Both the position numbers and the translations under genes were made by a program. The notes beneath the pieces are model-generated. The model searched no databases. It worked only from the letters and a program-made list of their open reading frames with translations, and was not told the DNA's origin. Below, one piece after another: positions 12,330 to 22,957 of a DNA stretch of 64,000 nucleotides. Every line of letters begins with the position of its first letter. Positions within the stretch are counted from its first letter, which is position 1. The DNA is from Clavaria fumosa. Lineage: Eukaryota; Basidiomycota; Agaricomycetes; Agaricales; Clavariaceae. The stretch lies in NCBI GenBank assembly GCA_951802425.1, contig OX637800.1:620001-684000 (forward strand), read 5' to 3'.

Positions 12330-12880
12330 TGCTCTAAAGGTTGCTGTTGCCTTCAAGGGTTTGAGCATTCATCTTGTTTGATGGTGCTCCAGGTGCCTGG
12401 GCCAGTGAGTGTTGGTGTTGTGCCATGTTCCTGTTCAACTGTGTATTGTTGTTGGTGGGGGCCAGCCAGTTCATTTGTTTGAAGTGTTTTGAGGCCACTG
12501 CATACTTGATGACCTTTTTAATTGCTGTCAGGTCTGTAAGTAGGTATCTGAGGCTCCAGGTGCCCCTGCCCATGTTGCCCATTATCACATTTCTTCAGGT
12601 GGTTGTGCTCATGCATGTGAGGAGGAAGTATCAAACTGATTCTTCCTCCTGCCTGCAATATGGGCACTGGGGGTCCTTGGAGGCACCTATCCTGAAGAGG
12701 TGTCATTGTAGCAGGGCATGTCCAGTCCATAACTGTAAGAGGATAGATGAGTGTAGTTTTGGTAGTTCATTGACTAACTGCAGGAATCCTTTCAAGGGTA
12801 GGGGGTTGTTGGTGTGCTTCATGTGATAGTATTGTGGTGATCCCCTCCACCATTGTCTTGCTCTGTCCTGTATGGTTTTT
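12330..12880 (-). pseudogene. Non-LTR retrotransposon (LINE) ORF2 C-terminal remnant
   Basis: Read on the minus strand, one frame gives ELPKLHSSILLQLWTGHALL, then HLFRIGASKDPQCPYCRQEEESV, a stop, and YFLLTC. This resembles the post-reverse-transcriptase region of fungal LINEs (Tad1-like group), where a TGH...HLHRIG...CP.CG..E...H(FL)L..C zinc-binding block is usual. The family consensus is from memory. In-frame stops are TGA or TAG, and the position expected to be His is Tyr, consistent with C-to-T decay. No reverse transcriptase core is found next to it. Confidence 0.5.
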
Positions 12881-12934
12881 CTGTGTGTCAGTGATAGTGC
12901 CACTTTGTGTCAGTCCAGGTCCCTCTCTAAGAAT

Positions 12935-13290
12935 GAAAGGGGGAAAGAGCTCAATTTCAACATGGAGAATCAAAACTAGTACAAGGGCAGTATATATACT
13001 AGCAAGTGAGGCTGCATATGTTATGAGTCATGTGGGTAGGAACGAGGCTATGCACACTGAGTTGCAAGGAGTCAGAAAGGCAAGATAGGGAAAGGGGAAT
13101 ACCAAAAGGGAGGGGAGCAGCAAGGGGGAGATAAGGAATGCTGACAAGGAAAATGCTTGGCACAGTCTTGGCTGGCTGAGGGGAGGCCTCAATTAGTCTT
13201 GATTAGGCTAAATTGATTGATGGGGAGTGTCAGTGATGCTATCCTGGATCCACCTCCATCATGAATTTCAAAGTGTGGGAATAGCACCAA
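12935..13290 (-). repeat. LTR-like repeat of the minus-strand gypsy remnant
   Basis: This segment has a diverged second copy, same strand, at about 22080-22365. Shared words include GAGCTCAATTTCAACATGGA, CACTGAGTTGCAAGGAGTCA, GGGGGAGATAAGGAATG and CACCTCCATCATGAATT. It lies just downstream of the chromodomain end of a minus-strand gypsy remnant, where its 3' LTR is expected. The LTR call is inference; exact ends are not resolved. Confidence 0.5.
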
Positions 13291-13397
13291 GCAGTGGGAA
13301 GGGTCACATGACTGTTAATGCTGTTAATGCTTCTGCAAGGTTGCAGGTGGGCACTAAAGGTTGTGAGTGGACACATGACTTCACTTTTCACTATTTG

Positions 13398-14480
13398 CTA
13401 TTGGTCTTTGGAATCCATTAGGGTTCTGTTAGGGTTGCTTAGGCAAGCAGTCCTGACACAAGCCCCCTCTTCAAGGCTGGGTGTCATGATGGCCAGTTTT
13501 GCTTTCTCCAGATATTGCAGGAAGAAGTCACAGAGGAGTATGGATATGTTGGTGAGGTTACTGCAGGGTTCCCAGGTGTTTTCTTTGACTGGGTAGCCTG
13601 CCCACTTCACCAGGTACTTCACTCCACATCCTACTTTCTTGACATCCAGAATCTCTTCAAAATCATATTCCAAATGGTCATCATCAATAGTGGGGGGAGG
13701 AGGCAGGGGTCAGGATTGAGAAGTGAAGGAGGGGGGGTTAGTAGCACCTCATTGAACACATTGTGAATATGCCAAGCTGGTGGTAGCTTAAGGCAATATC
13801 CAGCAGGTGCCCAGTGGCAGAGTGCAGTAGTTCAGTGCAAATTCCACAGTACTCAACCATTCTGCCCAATCATCCTGGAGATGGTCCACATATGCTTGTA
13901 GGTAGGTCTCAACCTCTTGGTTTACTTGCTTGCTTTGTCCATCAGTTTGGGGGTGGAAAGAGGTGCTTGGGTTTGTTTTTATTCCAATCATCTTGTAGAA
14001 TTCCTTCATGAATCATGAAACAAACTGTGGTCCACAATTGCTAATGATTTTCTGTGGAATTCCATGATTTCAGAAAACCTGGTTGAATAGGATTCTGGCT
14101 GCTCCCAGTCCCATGAGATTAAAACCAATCAGTTTGATGAGTGTCTGCTTGGTAAATTTGTCAATGATAGCCAAAATAGAGTCATACCTGCAAGATTGGG
14201 GGAGGGGCCCAACTATATTCCAGCTAATCACTGACCAAGGGCCACTCAGTACAGGGTGTGGGTAGAGGGGAGCAAATCACTTGGTTCTGTCAGGTTTGAT
14301 TCTCTGACAAGTTTTGCACCCATTTACATAGCACTCTACATCCTTCCTTACATCAGGCCACCAGTAAGACCTGAACATTGCACTTTTCATTTTTTTCATG
14401 CCAGGGTGCCCAGCTGCAGGGAGATCATGTTCATAGTTGAGCATGGTCTCTCATATGGCTGTTGGTATCCATGTGATGTT
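13398..14480 (-). mobile_element. Ty3/gypsy (chromovirus) remnant: integrase and chromodomain
   Basis: On the minus strand, 14009-13788 gives integrase sequence (FYKMIGIKTNPSTSFHPQTDGQ, a Q..VNQE block and YLQAYVDHLQDDWAEWL). Then 13673-13398 gives a chromodomain (YDFEEILDVKKVGCGVKYLV, KWAGYPVKENTWEP). Upstream frames to about 14480 contain zinc-finger and core-domain pieces broken by stops. The chromodomain of such elements targets integration to heterochromatin. CpG is almost absent and the reading frame is broken many times. The right side stops at an unrelated LTR fragment at 14503. Confidence 0.75.
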
Positions 14481-14502
14481 GTCCTTCCACCACAGTCCAA
14501 AA

Positions 14503-14631
14503 TGTAAGGCTACAGGCCTTCTGTATTCTTTGATTACATAACCTATATACCATATTTAGTCTATGTCAGCAGCCCTCCAGAGGGCTGCTTGCCTATATAT
14601 ACTATACCATGTCACAACTGTACAGAGAGGG
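14503..14631 (+). repeat. Truncated LTR related to the LTR of element A
   Basis: Starts TGTAAGGCTACAGGCCTTCT and follows the LTR at 43336-43560 through its stem-like AGCCCTCCAGAGGGCT segment, the CCTATATATAC TATA region and CTGTACAGAGAGGG. Similarity stops near 14631, so about 95 bp of the LTR 3' end are missing. CpG positions of the intact LTR are TpG or CpA here. Confidence 0.75.
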
Positions 14632-14639
14632 CATTGCCA

Positions 14640-15240
14640 CAGTGGCACCCACAGCTATATCACATGCCAGCCCAGTGGAGCCAACAACAACAACAACATG
14701 TCCAGTAGCAACAGCAGCCACAGCAACAGCAGCAGCAACCAGCACAGGTACTGCCTGTGGCACAGTGGAATAGGCAAGGACCACCTGGTACTAGACAAGG
14801 CATGCCAATGGACATGAGTCAAGGAGCAGGACCATGCCACCTGTTGGTCTGTTATAATTGTGGCCAAGTGGGCCACCCTGCATGACTATGCCCAGAACCT
14901 CTCCAACATCACTCCATCCCCTGCCAACAGGTTTGAGCTGGTAGCACTTTCAAGTTACAATCTCCCCCTGGTTATTCAACACCCCCTCTGTCTCCCTACC
15001 CTGTTCCCACATGCCCTATGTCACACCTGGCCTCCCTCACATCATTCAACCCATTGTACACAGCTATGAGTGTCAGGCAGAATGACTGAGAAGAGATGGA
15101 GAATGAGATTGCACACCTGCATGACCAGCTAGATATTGTGAGAAGAGCCCACACATCTACACCAGTGCCAACTATGGAAGTGACACCCAATAATGGACAG
15201 CAGGATTTTCATGAAGGATCCACGTGAGTGCTAATGCTGG
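14640..15240 (+). pseudogene. Element C gag remnant, Gln-rich with CCHC zinc knuckle
   Basis: A Gln-rich region from CAA/CAG repeats (14683-14745) is followed by CYNCGQVGHPA, a TGA stop, and LCPEP. With Arg at the stop this would be a CX2CX4HX4C retroviral-type zinc knuckle (14850-14890), used to bind genomic RNA in the particle. A TAG also interrupts the Gln run. Not translatable as it stands. Confidence 0.7.
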
Positions 15241-15843
15241 ATCCATGTACATTGTCCCCACCCATTGACACTGTGTAAAACTAAAGAGCCATTGTTCCCC
15301 TTGTTGAAAGAGGCTGAGAGGGCTAAGCACACCCTTAAGGACCTCACCACCAAAGACTTACCAGACTATGATGACAATATCTATTGGGAGTTCAACATGA
15401 AGACTGTGTTTGGCAAAGGAGGAGAGTGACAGCTATTCATTACAGGATATGTAACCATGCTGGTGGCCACTGGAAAAGTGTTTGTCTACATTGATGACAT
15501 TTTAATCACTACAGAAACCCTAGAAGAACAATGGCAGTTACTATGTGAGGTGTTTAAGGCACTGGAGGACAACAATCTTTGCATTAGGAAATCTAAATGT
15601 GACCTGGAAAAAGACAGAAGTGACCTTCCTCTAGGACTTGTGAGATCAGAAGGTTCTGTGCACCACTCACCAAAGAAATGCAGAGGCATAGCAGACTGGC
15701 CCACCCTGAGGGACAAGCAGGTGTTACAACATGGTATGGGACTCCTAAATTACTTTTGGAGATTCATTGCTGGGTTTGCAACCATTGCCAAGCTGCTTTA
15801 TGAATTACTGTCTAGTGATACCCCATACATTTGGACAAACTGA
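15241..15843 (+). pseudogene. Element C reverse transcriptase remnant
   Basis: The frame from 15457 reads KVFVYIDDILITTETLEEQW, with the YIDD catalytic box (Y15484 region), then FKALEDNNLCIRKSKCDLE, a LGLVRSEG segment like the usual LG..VS..G, and LLNYFWRFIAGFATIAKLLYELL (thumb/connection). The fingers and the first catalytic Asp are absent because of a deletion near 15425. It ends at a TGA at 15841. Confidence 0.8.
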
Positions 15844-17183
15844 CAGGGATGTGCCTGGAAATGCCTGATTGGAATCCTCCAGAGTGACATGGTGCTAGCA
15901 ATCCCACAAGATAAAGGAAAATGGAAAATGGAAGTGGATGCAAGTAATTATGCAACTGGGGGAGTACTGTTACAACAGCAAGCTGATGATGCCTGACATC
16001 CTGTGGACTTTATTTCAAAAAATTTCTCCCTGGCAGAGATGAATTATGCAACATATGACAAAGAATTCCTAGCAATTGTCCAAGGGCTTGAAGAATGGTG
16101 CTGCTACCTATTGGGCATTAAAGAACCCTTTGAAATTCATACTGACCATGCAAACCTACAATATTTCCAGAAAAGCCAAAAATTAAACCCAAGGCAAACC
16201 CAATGGCACTCAAAGCTTCAATGCTTCAACTTCAAAGTAAAATACAAACCCAGGAAAACTAACATGAAGGCCGACACTTTGTCATGGCACCCAGACCACT
16301 GGGAGGGGACAGACAAGTATGAAAAACTTACAGTCCAGATCTTCCCCACCCAATGCCTTGCAATGTTGCTTGTCCCCAAACCCACCATAGACCAGCTACT
16401 GCTAGAAGCACATGTGACCACAACCCCTCCAACATGTATGCCCTATAAAAAGGAAGAAGATGGACTTTTCAGACATGAAAGAAAGGTATGGGTGCCACAG
16501 GGTTTAGTGCATAAAGTACTTGCAGAACTGCATGACTCTCCACTTGGTGGACACCTGGGGCCCAAAAAGACCCTAGAGACTGTCTCCCAACAGTTCACTT
16601 GGCCAGGCATAAAAGAGGATGTGGCAGAATATGTTGGAGGGTGTGAAAGGTGCCAAAGATCAAAACCCAACCACACCAAACAGCATGCCCTGCTATACCC
16701 ACATGTGATCCCACCATACCCATGGCATACAATCACCTGGGATGCCATTGGGCCACTGCCAAAATCAGCCACATATAACTCTATCCTTGTAATATGTGAC
16801 AAACTAATGAAAATGACCCTACTGGAAGCAACTGATATGAAACTTACTGTGCTCAGGGCCATGAAGATCTTACAAGACTGAGTTCTTTGAAGCCATGGAG
16901 TACCTTGCAAAGTAATCAGCAACAATTCATTTCAAATTTCATGGAGGAATTCTATAAAACAATTGGCATAAAGGGAAACCTGAGCACAGCCTACCACCCA
17001 CAAACTGATGGCCAGACTGAAAGAATGAACCAAGAAATTGAAATATACCTTTGCTTGTATGTGGACTTTATGCAAGATGACTGGTCTGACTGGCTAGCCA
17101 TGGAAGAGTTCACCCTGAATAACTGGCAACACTCTGCAATGAAACATAGCCCCTTCTTCTTAAACTATGGGCATCACCCCTGA
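15844..17183 (+). pseudogene. Element C RNase H and integrase remnant
   Basis: RNase H: MEVDASNYATGGVLLQQQ, a TGA, HPVDFISKNFSLAEMNYATYDKEFLAIV and HTDHANLQYF. Integrase zinc domain: HDSPLGGHLGPKKTLE with CERCQRSK. Core: WDAIGPLPKSATYNSILVI (first Asp), SHGVPCKVISNN (second Asp changed, SDRG expected) and AYHPQTDGQTERMNQE (Glu). Stops at 16879 and nearby (TGA twice) and substitutions such as Arg to Cys fit CpG decay. Continuous from 16003 to 16881 (292 codons). Confidence 0.85.
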
Positions 17184-17800
17184 ATGGGAGACATCACTCT
17201 GCCAAACACACCTCATGTGCCTGAAGCCTCTGACTTTGCTGAATAACTACAGAAAGCCCAAGAAAATGCAAAAAACGCAATGGAAAAAGCAGCCCAATAT
17301 ATGAAAACTGCATATGATAAACACAAAAACAAAAAGACACTTAACTACAAGAAAGGGAACCTGGTATGGTTAGACACAACAAACCTGAACACAGAATGAC
17401 CATTGGACAAAAGAGTAGGTCCTTTTGTGGTGACAGAAAAGTAGGGCCTGCTGTGTATTGACTGAACCTACCAGCAACATGGAAGATTCACCTGGTGTTC
17501 AATGAAACCCTACTCACCCCATATGTGGAAGGAAGATTCCCTAATCAGACACTGGATGAATGCCCACCACCAGAGCTTATTGACAATCACCTACAATATG
17601 ATGTCAAGGAAGTGTTGAAAAGCTGAAAGTGCAGACAAAAGCTGCAGTACCTAGTCAAGTGGACAGGCTATCCCCATGAGGACAACATGTGGGAACCAAA
17701 AGGCAACTTCAAAGATGTGGCCAAGGCCATCGCTGACTTCCACTGCAAGCATCCACATGAAGCCTGGTCCCTCTCTGTATCCTTCACCTGAAAAATCACA
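17184..17800 (+). pseudogene. Element C integrase tail and chromodomain remnant
   Basis: After a TGA at 17181 the integrase C-terminal region continues (AAQYMKTAYDKHKNKKTLNY, VGPFVVTEK), broken by TGA and TAG and at least one frameshift. A chromodomain follows near 17590-17760: YDVKEVLKS, stop, KCRQKLQYLVKWTGYPHEDN, MWEPKGNFKDVAKAIADFH. The aromatic and WTGYP...WEP positions of a chromodomain are kept. Confidence 0.75.
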
Positions 17801-18147
17801 TGCTTGCTGACCCTGAGAAAGAAAAAGCCTAAAAATGCAAACAACACCATTCAACCAATCCTTCATTCACTCCCCTCTCAAGCTCTCTCACTTAAACTAA
17901 ACCACCCTGCTATGCCTGCCAACTGCACTCCCCAGACTCCATGCCATGGTGCCCCCAGCCCACCATACTTCACTTGCTGATCCACTGGCTGGCCATGCAA
18001 CCTGCCTCACCCACAACCCTCGCCTACCTCACCAGATGCCTCCCCGACTTCACTGCCTTAGCACCTGCATGAGACATATCCTAGATGCTGTGTGGATCCC
18101 ATGATCATGCTGTAACATGGGACTGGACCCCCCACCTCTCATGACTG

Positions 18148-18591
18148 ATGATCCTCCTACCTGTATGGGACTTGCTCCTACCAGAGGATGACCTGTGGCT
18201 CTGCAGAATGGTGGAACAACTTTCCATGGTCTTCAGCTGTGCTCTCTGGCATGAGATGCAAGGGCTTGAGTTTGAGCAGCAACACCATATCCTCTGGGCT
18301 TCACCAGCCCTGGTGGAGCTGTGGCTCAACTGCTGTAGCTCATGCTTGTGCTATGAAATCCCTCTGCCACCCAAACCAATCCTATGTGAGGAGTGGGCAG
18401 TCCACTATCAATGCGGGGGACCCCCCTTCATTGTAACAATCACCACCAATGTGGCTATGCCATGGATAGTGCCTACAGAAGACTATGAGCACCCCTTCAT
18501 CCCCAACACCTGCAATGCTAGTGTCAACCCCCTGACCAAGATCACACTGCCACCACCCCCACAAGAATGCAAGGAGAGCCTGGAGGCTTGA
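18148..18591 (+). pseudogene. Element C 3' tail reading frame, unrecognised
   Basis: Open for 147 codons between the chromodomain and the polypurine tract. It contains MILLPVWDLLLPEDDLWLCR, a Leu/Trp-rich middle and a Pro-rich end. I recognise no domain. Its position after the chromodomain, just before the 3' LTR, is where some gypsy elements carry an extra frame, but it may be chance or UTR. Confidence 0.35.
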
Positions 18592-18629
18592 TGGGCCCAC
18601 TGAGACATTGGTCCACAGGGAGGGGACTA

Positions 18630-18890
18630 TGTGAGAATCCTACCACATGACCCCCCCTCTCTTATCACATGCCCTGCTCCCCCTTTGTATTATGCACACA
18701 CCCCCTTTTCTCCCATTTCATGTCCCACATGCTATACCCCTTCCACCCTCATCATACAGCCCCATGCCTGCACCCATGTATGACTCATGCTGTGCCTTGT
18801 TCCTTCCTCGTGTGATACATGTTCCATGACTTGCTATGACTCACATCTCCATAGTATATAAGTACCATTACCAGTAACAACTAGTCTCTA
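18630..18890 (+). repeat. Partial 3' LTR of element C
   Basis: Begins TGTGAGAATCCTACCACATG directly after the polypurine tract and contains a TATA-like AGTATATAAG (18853-18862) near its right side. The right end is not certain because an unrelated gag fragment on the opposite strand starts about 18890. No matching 5' LTR is seen in the window. Confidence 0.6.
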
Positions 18891-19420
18891 GGTTGTTAGA
18901 TCATTGAGGAGGTCACAGATATGGTGGTAGGGACCTTGGGTCAAAGAGCAATCCTTGACAAGGTGGGAGGGATCCCCACAGGTGAAGCAGTGATCAAGGA
19001 CCCAGTCAAGGTCTGCATTGGCAGGGATGAGCTGGACCCACCAGTGGAAGGTGTTGCAACCCCAGTGCAAGGGGCAAAGAGTGAGGAACTATGGAAGAAC
19101 TCTACAAGGTGATAACTTTGGAGGCACATTGCAGATTCTGAAGAGACAGCAGGTGGAGGACCCCTATTTATCTCTTTACAGTTGCTGGGGCTGATCTTGA
19201 CCTCAACTGGATGAAGCCTGTATCCATGAGCCACAATCACCCCTAAGGAAGATCTCTGATCAGGAAAATTAGTTTCACTTGATCACCACACTGAGTCACT
19301 TGATTGATCAATTGCCATCTAGAGCAGCTTGATCAGAGATCACCAGATCATCTGATAGACCCATCAGAATCAGACACAGCCAACCATGATGTAATGCATC
19401 AAAGTTGCTCACCTGACAAT
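18891..19420 (-). mobile_element. Fragment of gypsy-type element D (gag and GATC-rich end)
   Basis: The minus strand gives CNTFHWWVQLIPANADLDWV, LDHCFTCGDPSHLVKDCS and QGPYHHICDLL. The same protein is encoded on the plus strand at 63606-63905. CFTCGDPSHLVKDC is a CX2CX4HX4C zinc knuckle of gag type. To the right (in its own sense, upstream) lies a GATC-rich segment (19245-19400), also present beside the second copy. CpGs of the second copy are lost here, so this copy is older. Confidence 0.7.
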
Positions 19421-19787
19421 TCAAGAATTGTGCTCTCATGTCAGAAGGGTCTCACTTGACACCTATGACCTCTGATGGTGAAGGTACAAATGTGGTAAAT
19501 GACAAGGGCTCTATGACAGACATGATACCAAAGCCCCTTGGTGAAGTTGGTCAGCCCAGGTGTGGAGGTTATTCACTTCATTCAGTTGTCCCCCTTCCTC
19601 TCATGTTGATCTCAGATATCAAAGTTATTCTCATGACCTTATTTCTGCATTCTTATCTGATTTAAGACATGGGGATTTGTCAAGGATCAAGTGAAAGATC
19701 ACTTTGACTCAACACTTCCATTTAGTGCACAGGAGAGTGCCTTGGTTCACATTGCTCAAGATACAGTATGTTCATCTGGCCATATAT
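19421..19787. other. CpG-poor DNA, no gene
   Basis: An open frame of 75 codons (19438-19665) has no recognisable content. I see no repeat end until the R-family terminus at 19788. Confidence 0.4.
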
Positions 19788-20288
19788 CACTGTAGGCCCC
19801 AAGCTGGGTGAAAATCACCAGGACTAGTTGATAATCAGGCCTTCATTGGGTAGATGAATGGGTGATTTTGGGTGATTTTCACCACATATATGACTGAATT
19901 CACCTGCTGTTCTCTGGGTGAATAATACTACAATACAAGTGTATTTTAAACTGATCTATAATAGGTGAATTTCACTCTATCACAAGTGCCTTTTAAGCTG
20001 GTCTAATAGGTGAATTTCATGTTAGTTTTTAGGTCATCTTAGCCATAATCTTAGGTGTTTTTCACCTCAAGAAATTACGCAAAATTAATTTGTTGATGAT
20101 ATCTTGAAACTGTATTGGTTTGATAATCAGGCAAATGAAATAGGTTATTTTTGGCATATATATGACCAAATTCACCTGTTGCTCTCCAGGTGAATGTCAC
20201 TGCTACCAAGCACATTTTAACTGGTGGCTTCTACATGGTTTCAGTGATTTTAACTATATCTCCAAGTATTTTTTTAGCCTGTAAATTA

Positions 20289-20373
20289 TGCACTCAGTGG
20301 GAGTTGAACCCAAGTGCTCATGGAATTGGACTCAACCCATAACTGCTGTGTTACCCATTACACTACAGTCCCC
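20289..20373 (-). other. tRNA-like segment with A and B boxes inside family R
   Basis: On the minus strand: GGGACTGTAGTGTAATGGGT..., with an A-box-like TAGTGTAATGG and a B-box-like GGTTCAACTCC about 50 nt later. The D-arm GTGT...ACAC pairs. The acceptor ends do not pair, so it is not a functional tRNA gene. The GTAATGGATAAC core resembles fungal tRNA-Arg with CpG lost; that comparison is from memory. Confidence 0.55.
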
Positions 20374-20384
20374 ATCTAGACAAT

Positions 20385-20600
20385 AAGATTTTGTGGCTTA
20401 ATGTCACTCAAATTGAGAGGTGTATCACTCTATATCCTCCAGTTTAATATCACTTAGATTGAGGGGTGTATTGTATCACTCAATATCCTTCAGTTTAATA
20501 TCACTCAATATCCTCCAGCTTAATATCACTCAAATTGAGAGGTGTTTTGTATCACTCATTACCCTCTGGCTCAATATCCCTTAATTCCAAAATCACCCAT
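20385..20600. repeat. Degenerate tandem array, unit about 45-50 bp
   Basis: Four or so units of the form CTCAATATCCTCCAGTTTAA followed by TATCACTCAAATTGAG and GGTGTATTGTATCA. The same array in larger form lies in the copies at 55150-55620 and 60680-61330. The unit itself contains TATCACTCAA/TTGAGTGATA words that pair between strands. Confidence 0.7.
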
Positions 20601-20674
20601 CACCTGTTTTTTGGGTGAAAGTCATAAATCATCTGACCAGATGGTGATATCCACCTGCTATTGGGTCCATAGTG

Positions 20675-22079
20675 CATGTTCTGAAATTTTGAATTAACCC
20701 AAATTTGTCAGACTGTTATGAAGTTCCCACAACTCAAAAATTTTGTGCATGCCTGGCCCATCCTAGATATAATAAAAATGCAGCTGAAATACAACTCTAC
20801 TAGGCACCAAAGGACTGTGAAGGGTAAGGCAGCTGTCATATTGGATAGCTTGAAAGCTGAGAACACCAAAGGCCATGCACATTTGAAAGTGGCAAAATGT
20901 AAGGTGCACCACTTCCACTCCATTCTTCTCATCCTGACCTGATTCAAGTAGCATTCTTGAGAATGATCTGAAGGGTGTAATGTGTTCACATGATGTCACA
21001 TCAATGTACATACTGCTATGAAAGATCTTATCATGGTGATCGCCAGCTCATGGAGTGCCCACATGCTCACATTGCATGCTGTTGCTTGCTCCACCATCTC
21101 AACTGAAGGGCCAAGGATCACTTGCCCATTAGGCCCTGATTATGAATATGTATCATGAGGATCAGGAACTATCCTAAGACATGGCTATGCCCCCCTCCCC
21201 AATGATGCCTCAGGCATTTTGCAGCCATTACTCACTCAGCACTCATTTGAAGGGCCATTGTGATGCTGTTCTTTCTTGCAATCTCTATAGATGGCCAAAT
21301 GATTGCCAGTGGAGGTAAAGACATTTGTTCTATATGGTGCCAAGACTGAATATAAGAAGGCCTTGACTGTGTCAAGCTGTGGGAATTAGTGTCATACAAG
21401 GAATTGCCAACCCCAGAACAGGGTTTACATGCTGTGTGGCCCACCAAGTACAATGATCTGGGCTAAGCAAAGGGAGGATGTGGGTGAGACACTCATCTTT
21501 GGTGCTTGAAATATTTTCCAAGTGAGTTGTGACTGGTCATGTCATCAGCAAAAAGGTTCAGTGGCTGTAGCCACCAGCCAAGATATATAGCTCTTTTTTT
21601 ACAATATTGCTGGATGGAGTGCCAGTAGACCTCTAAGTTCATGTTTATTACAACAAGTACTACCCTGCAAGCTTGTCTCTATGTAAACCTCCATAAACCA
21701 TTATAAATGTAGCCTTCCTCAGCTTCTTTTCATTAGGGGTTGAGTATGCAGGTTTAAAGAACACACAATCAAATACTCCAACTTTGTCAGGAGCTGTATG
21801 AGTGCCTTCCTTGGTGGGGTTGTGTTTTACCAATCACCTGATCAACCTAACAGTGACAACCCTGTTCTCAAATACCTTGCCATTCAGTATGATAAATATT
21901 CTCTGCCTGAGCAAGGCATTTATCAACATGCTCACACAAGGACAATAACACAGCTAGATGGGAAGTAAAGTGGCTCAGGCTTCACACAAACTTGGCAAGA
22001 AATCAGATGAATCAAAAATCAGCAATAACCATCAGCAGCTTGTTGTCAGTCTAGATCCTCAGCAGGGAGTGCCAAGGAG
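20675..22079. other. CpG-poor repeat-derived DNA, no gene recognised
   Basis: About 1.4 kb with short open frames (for example 20718-20942 plus and 21232-21453 minus) that match nothing I know. CpG is nearly absent, so it is probably old transposon DNA. Confidence 0.4.
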
Positions 22080-22365
22080 AAAGAACTTGATTTCAACATA
22101 TGGAACTAATACAATTACATTTATAGTCACATGAGTAAAATGAGGCTATGTGCACTGAGTTGCAAGGAGTCATAGAAGTGGGATTAGGGAAAGGGAAACC
22201 TAAATAAGGAAGGGAGTGGCCAGGGGGAGATAAGAGATAGTAATGGACAGAATGCTTGGCATGGTCTTAGCATGCTGAGAGGAGAGCTCAATTAGGCTAT
22301 ATTGCTTGATGGGAAACATCAGTGACACTATCCTGGATCACCTCCATCATGAATTCCAAAGTATG
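22080..22365 (-). repeat. Second copy of the LTR-like repeat
   Basis: Matches 12935-13290 in the same orientation, with shared words such as CACTGAGTTGCAAGGAGTCA and GGGGGAGATAAG. No gypsy coding sequence adjoins it, so it may be a solo LTR. Both copies are CpG-depleted and differ by indels. Confidence 0.5.
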
Positions 22366-22957
22366 TAACTCACAGAGCAGGTCTGCATTACTCAGATTGG
22401 GGACATCAAGTGTGCCCTTGATCTGTCATGGCAGCTGTGCCATTTCTGTGGCCATCTATGGAGATGCAAGTTTGCAGCTATGACTTTTGACAGATTTTTC
22501 ACTAGGTGACTCATCACACTGGTCACAGCTCCAGTAGGTGTCATGTGTCATTATGTTACAGTGTCACAGAGCATGGACTGCATAGTATATGATAATGCAT
22601 ACCAATTTTCCCTTCTGACCCTGTGCATTATTACCTAGTCAACTGTACTTGACACCCCAATATAGCAAACAGTGAGGTCTCTCAGCTCCAGAGGTGCAGA
22701 TTCCATGGTTTCAATAAACCCAGAACATGGGGTAACATCTGCAGTGTTGAACTAGACAGTCATTACAAACCCATCAGACCAAGAAATGCCATGTGAATGA
22801 AATCACTGCCAGGCCAACTGGACCTTGTAATGTGATGTGATTGAGTAGTGGGCATGCAGCTGTCATTGAAGAAGTTTGCCATTGGTAGTTATACTCATTA
22901 ATCTGTGTACACCCCATAAGAAGACAAGTCAGCCTCACACTTCCCCCTTGTGCATTC
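22366..22957. other. CpG-poor DNA, no gene recognised
   Basis: No long open frame. It could include the 5' part of the decayed tnp2 transposase that becomes readable at 22958, but I could not see it. Confidence 0.35.

Larger units (their letters stand above)
14640..18629 (+). mobile_element. Ty3/gypsy chromovirus C, decayed, 5' LTR not seen
   Basis: Order on the plus strand is gag with zinc knuckle, partial reverse transcriptase, RNase H, integrase, chromodomain and a 3' tail, ending in a polypurine tract (CAGGGAGGGGACTA) before a TGTGAGAATCC LTR start at 18630. This is the normal chromovirus layout. A stretch of reverse transcriptase is deleted near 15425, where gag-pol linker sequence runs into the region just before the YIDD motif. 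Stops are frequent and mostly TGA or TAG. CpG is nearly absent throughout. Confidence 0.85.
19788..20674 (-). mobile_element. Family R inverted-repeat element, complete-looking copy
   Basis: Runs from CACTGTAGGCCCCAAGCTGG to TTGGGTCCATAGTG, so the two ends are related inverted repeats (CACTGTAGGCCCC and CACTATGGACCC), 887 bp apart. It has no coding capacity. Inside are a tRNA-like segment (20289-20373, minus) and a degenerate tandem array (about 20385-20600). CACTA-like ends are compatible with the CACTA/EnSpm group, whose tnp2 transposase remnant lies at 22958, but I see no clear target-site duplication, so the superfamily is open. Confidence 0.75.
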
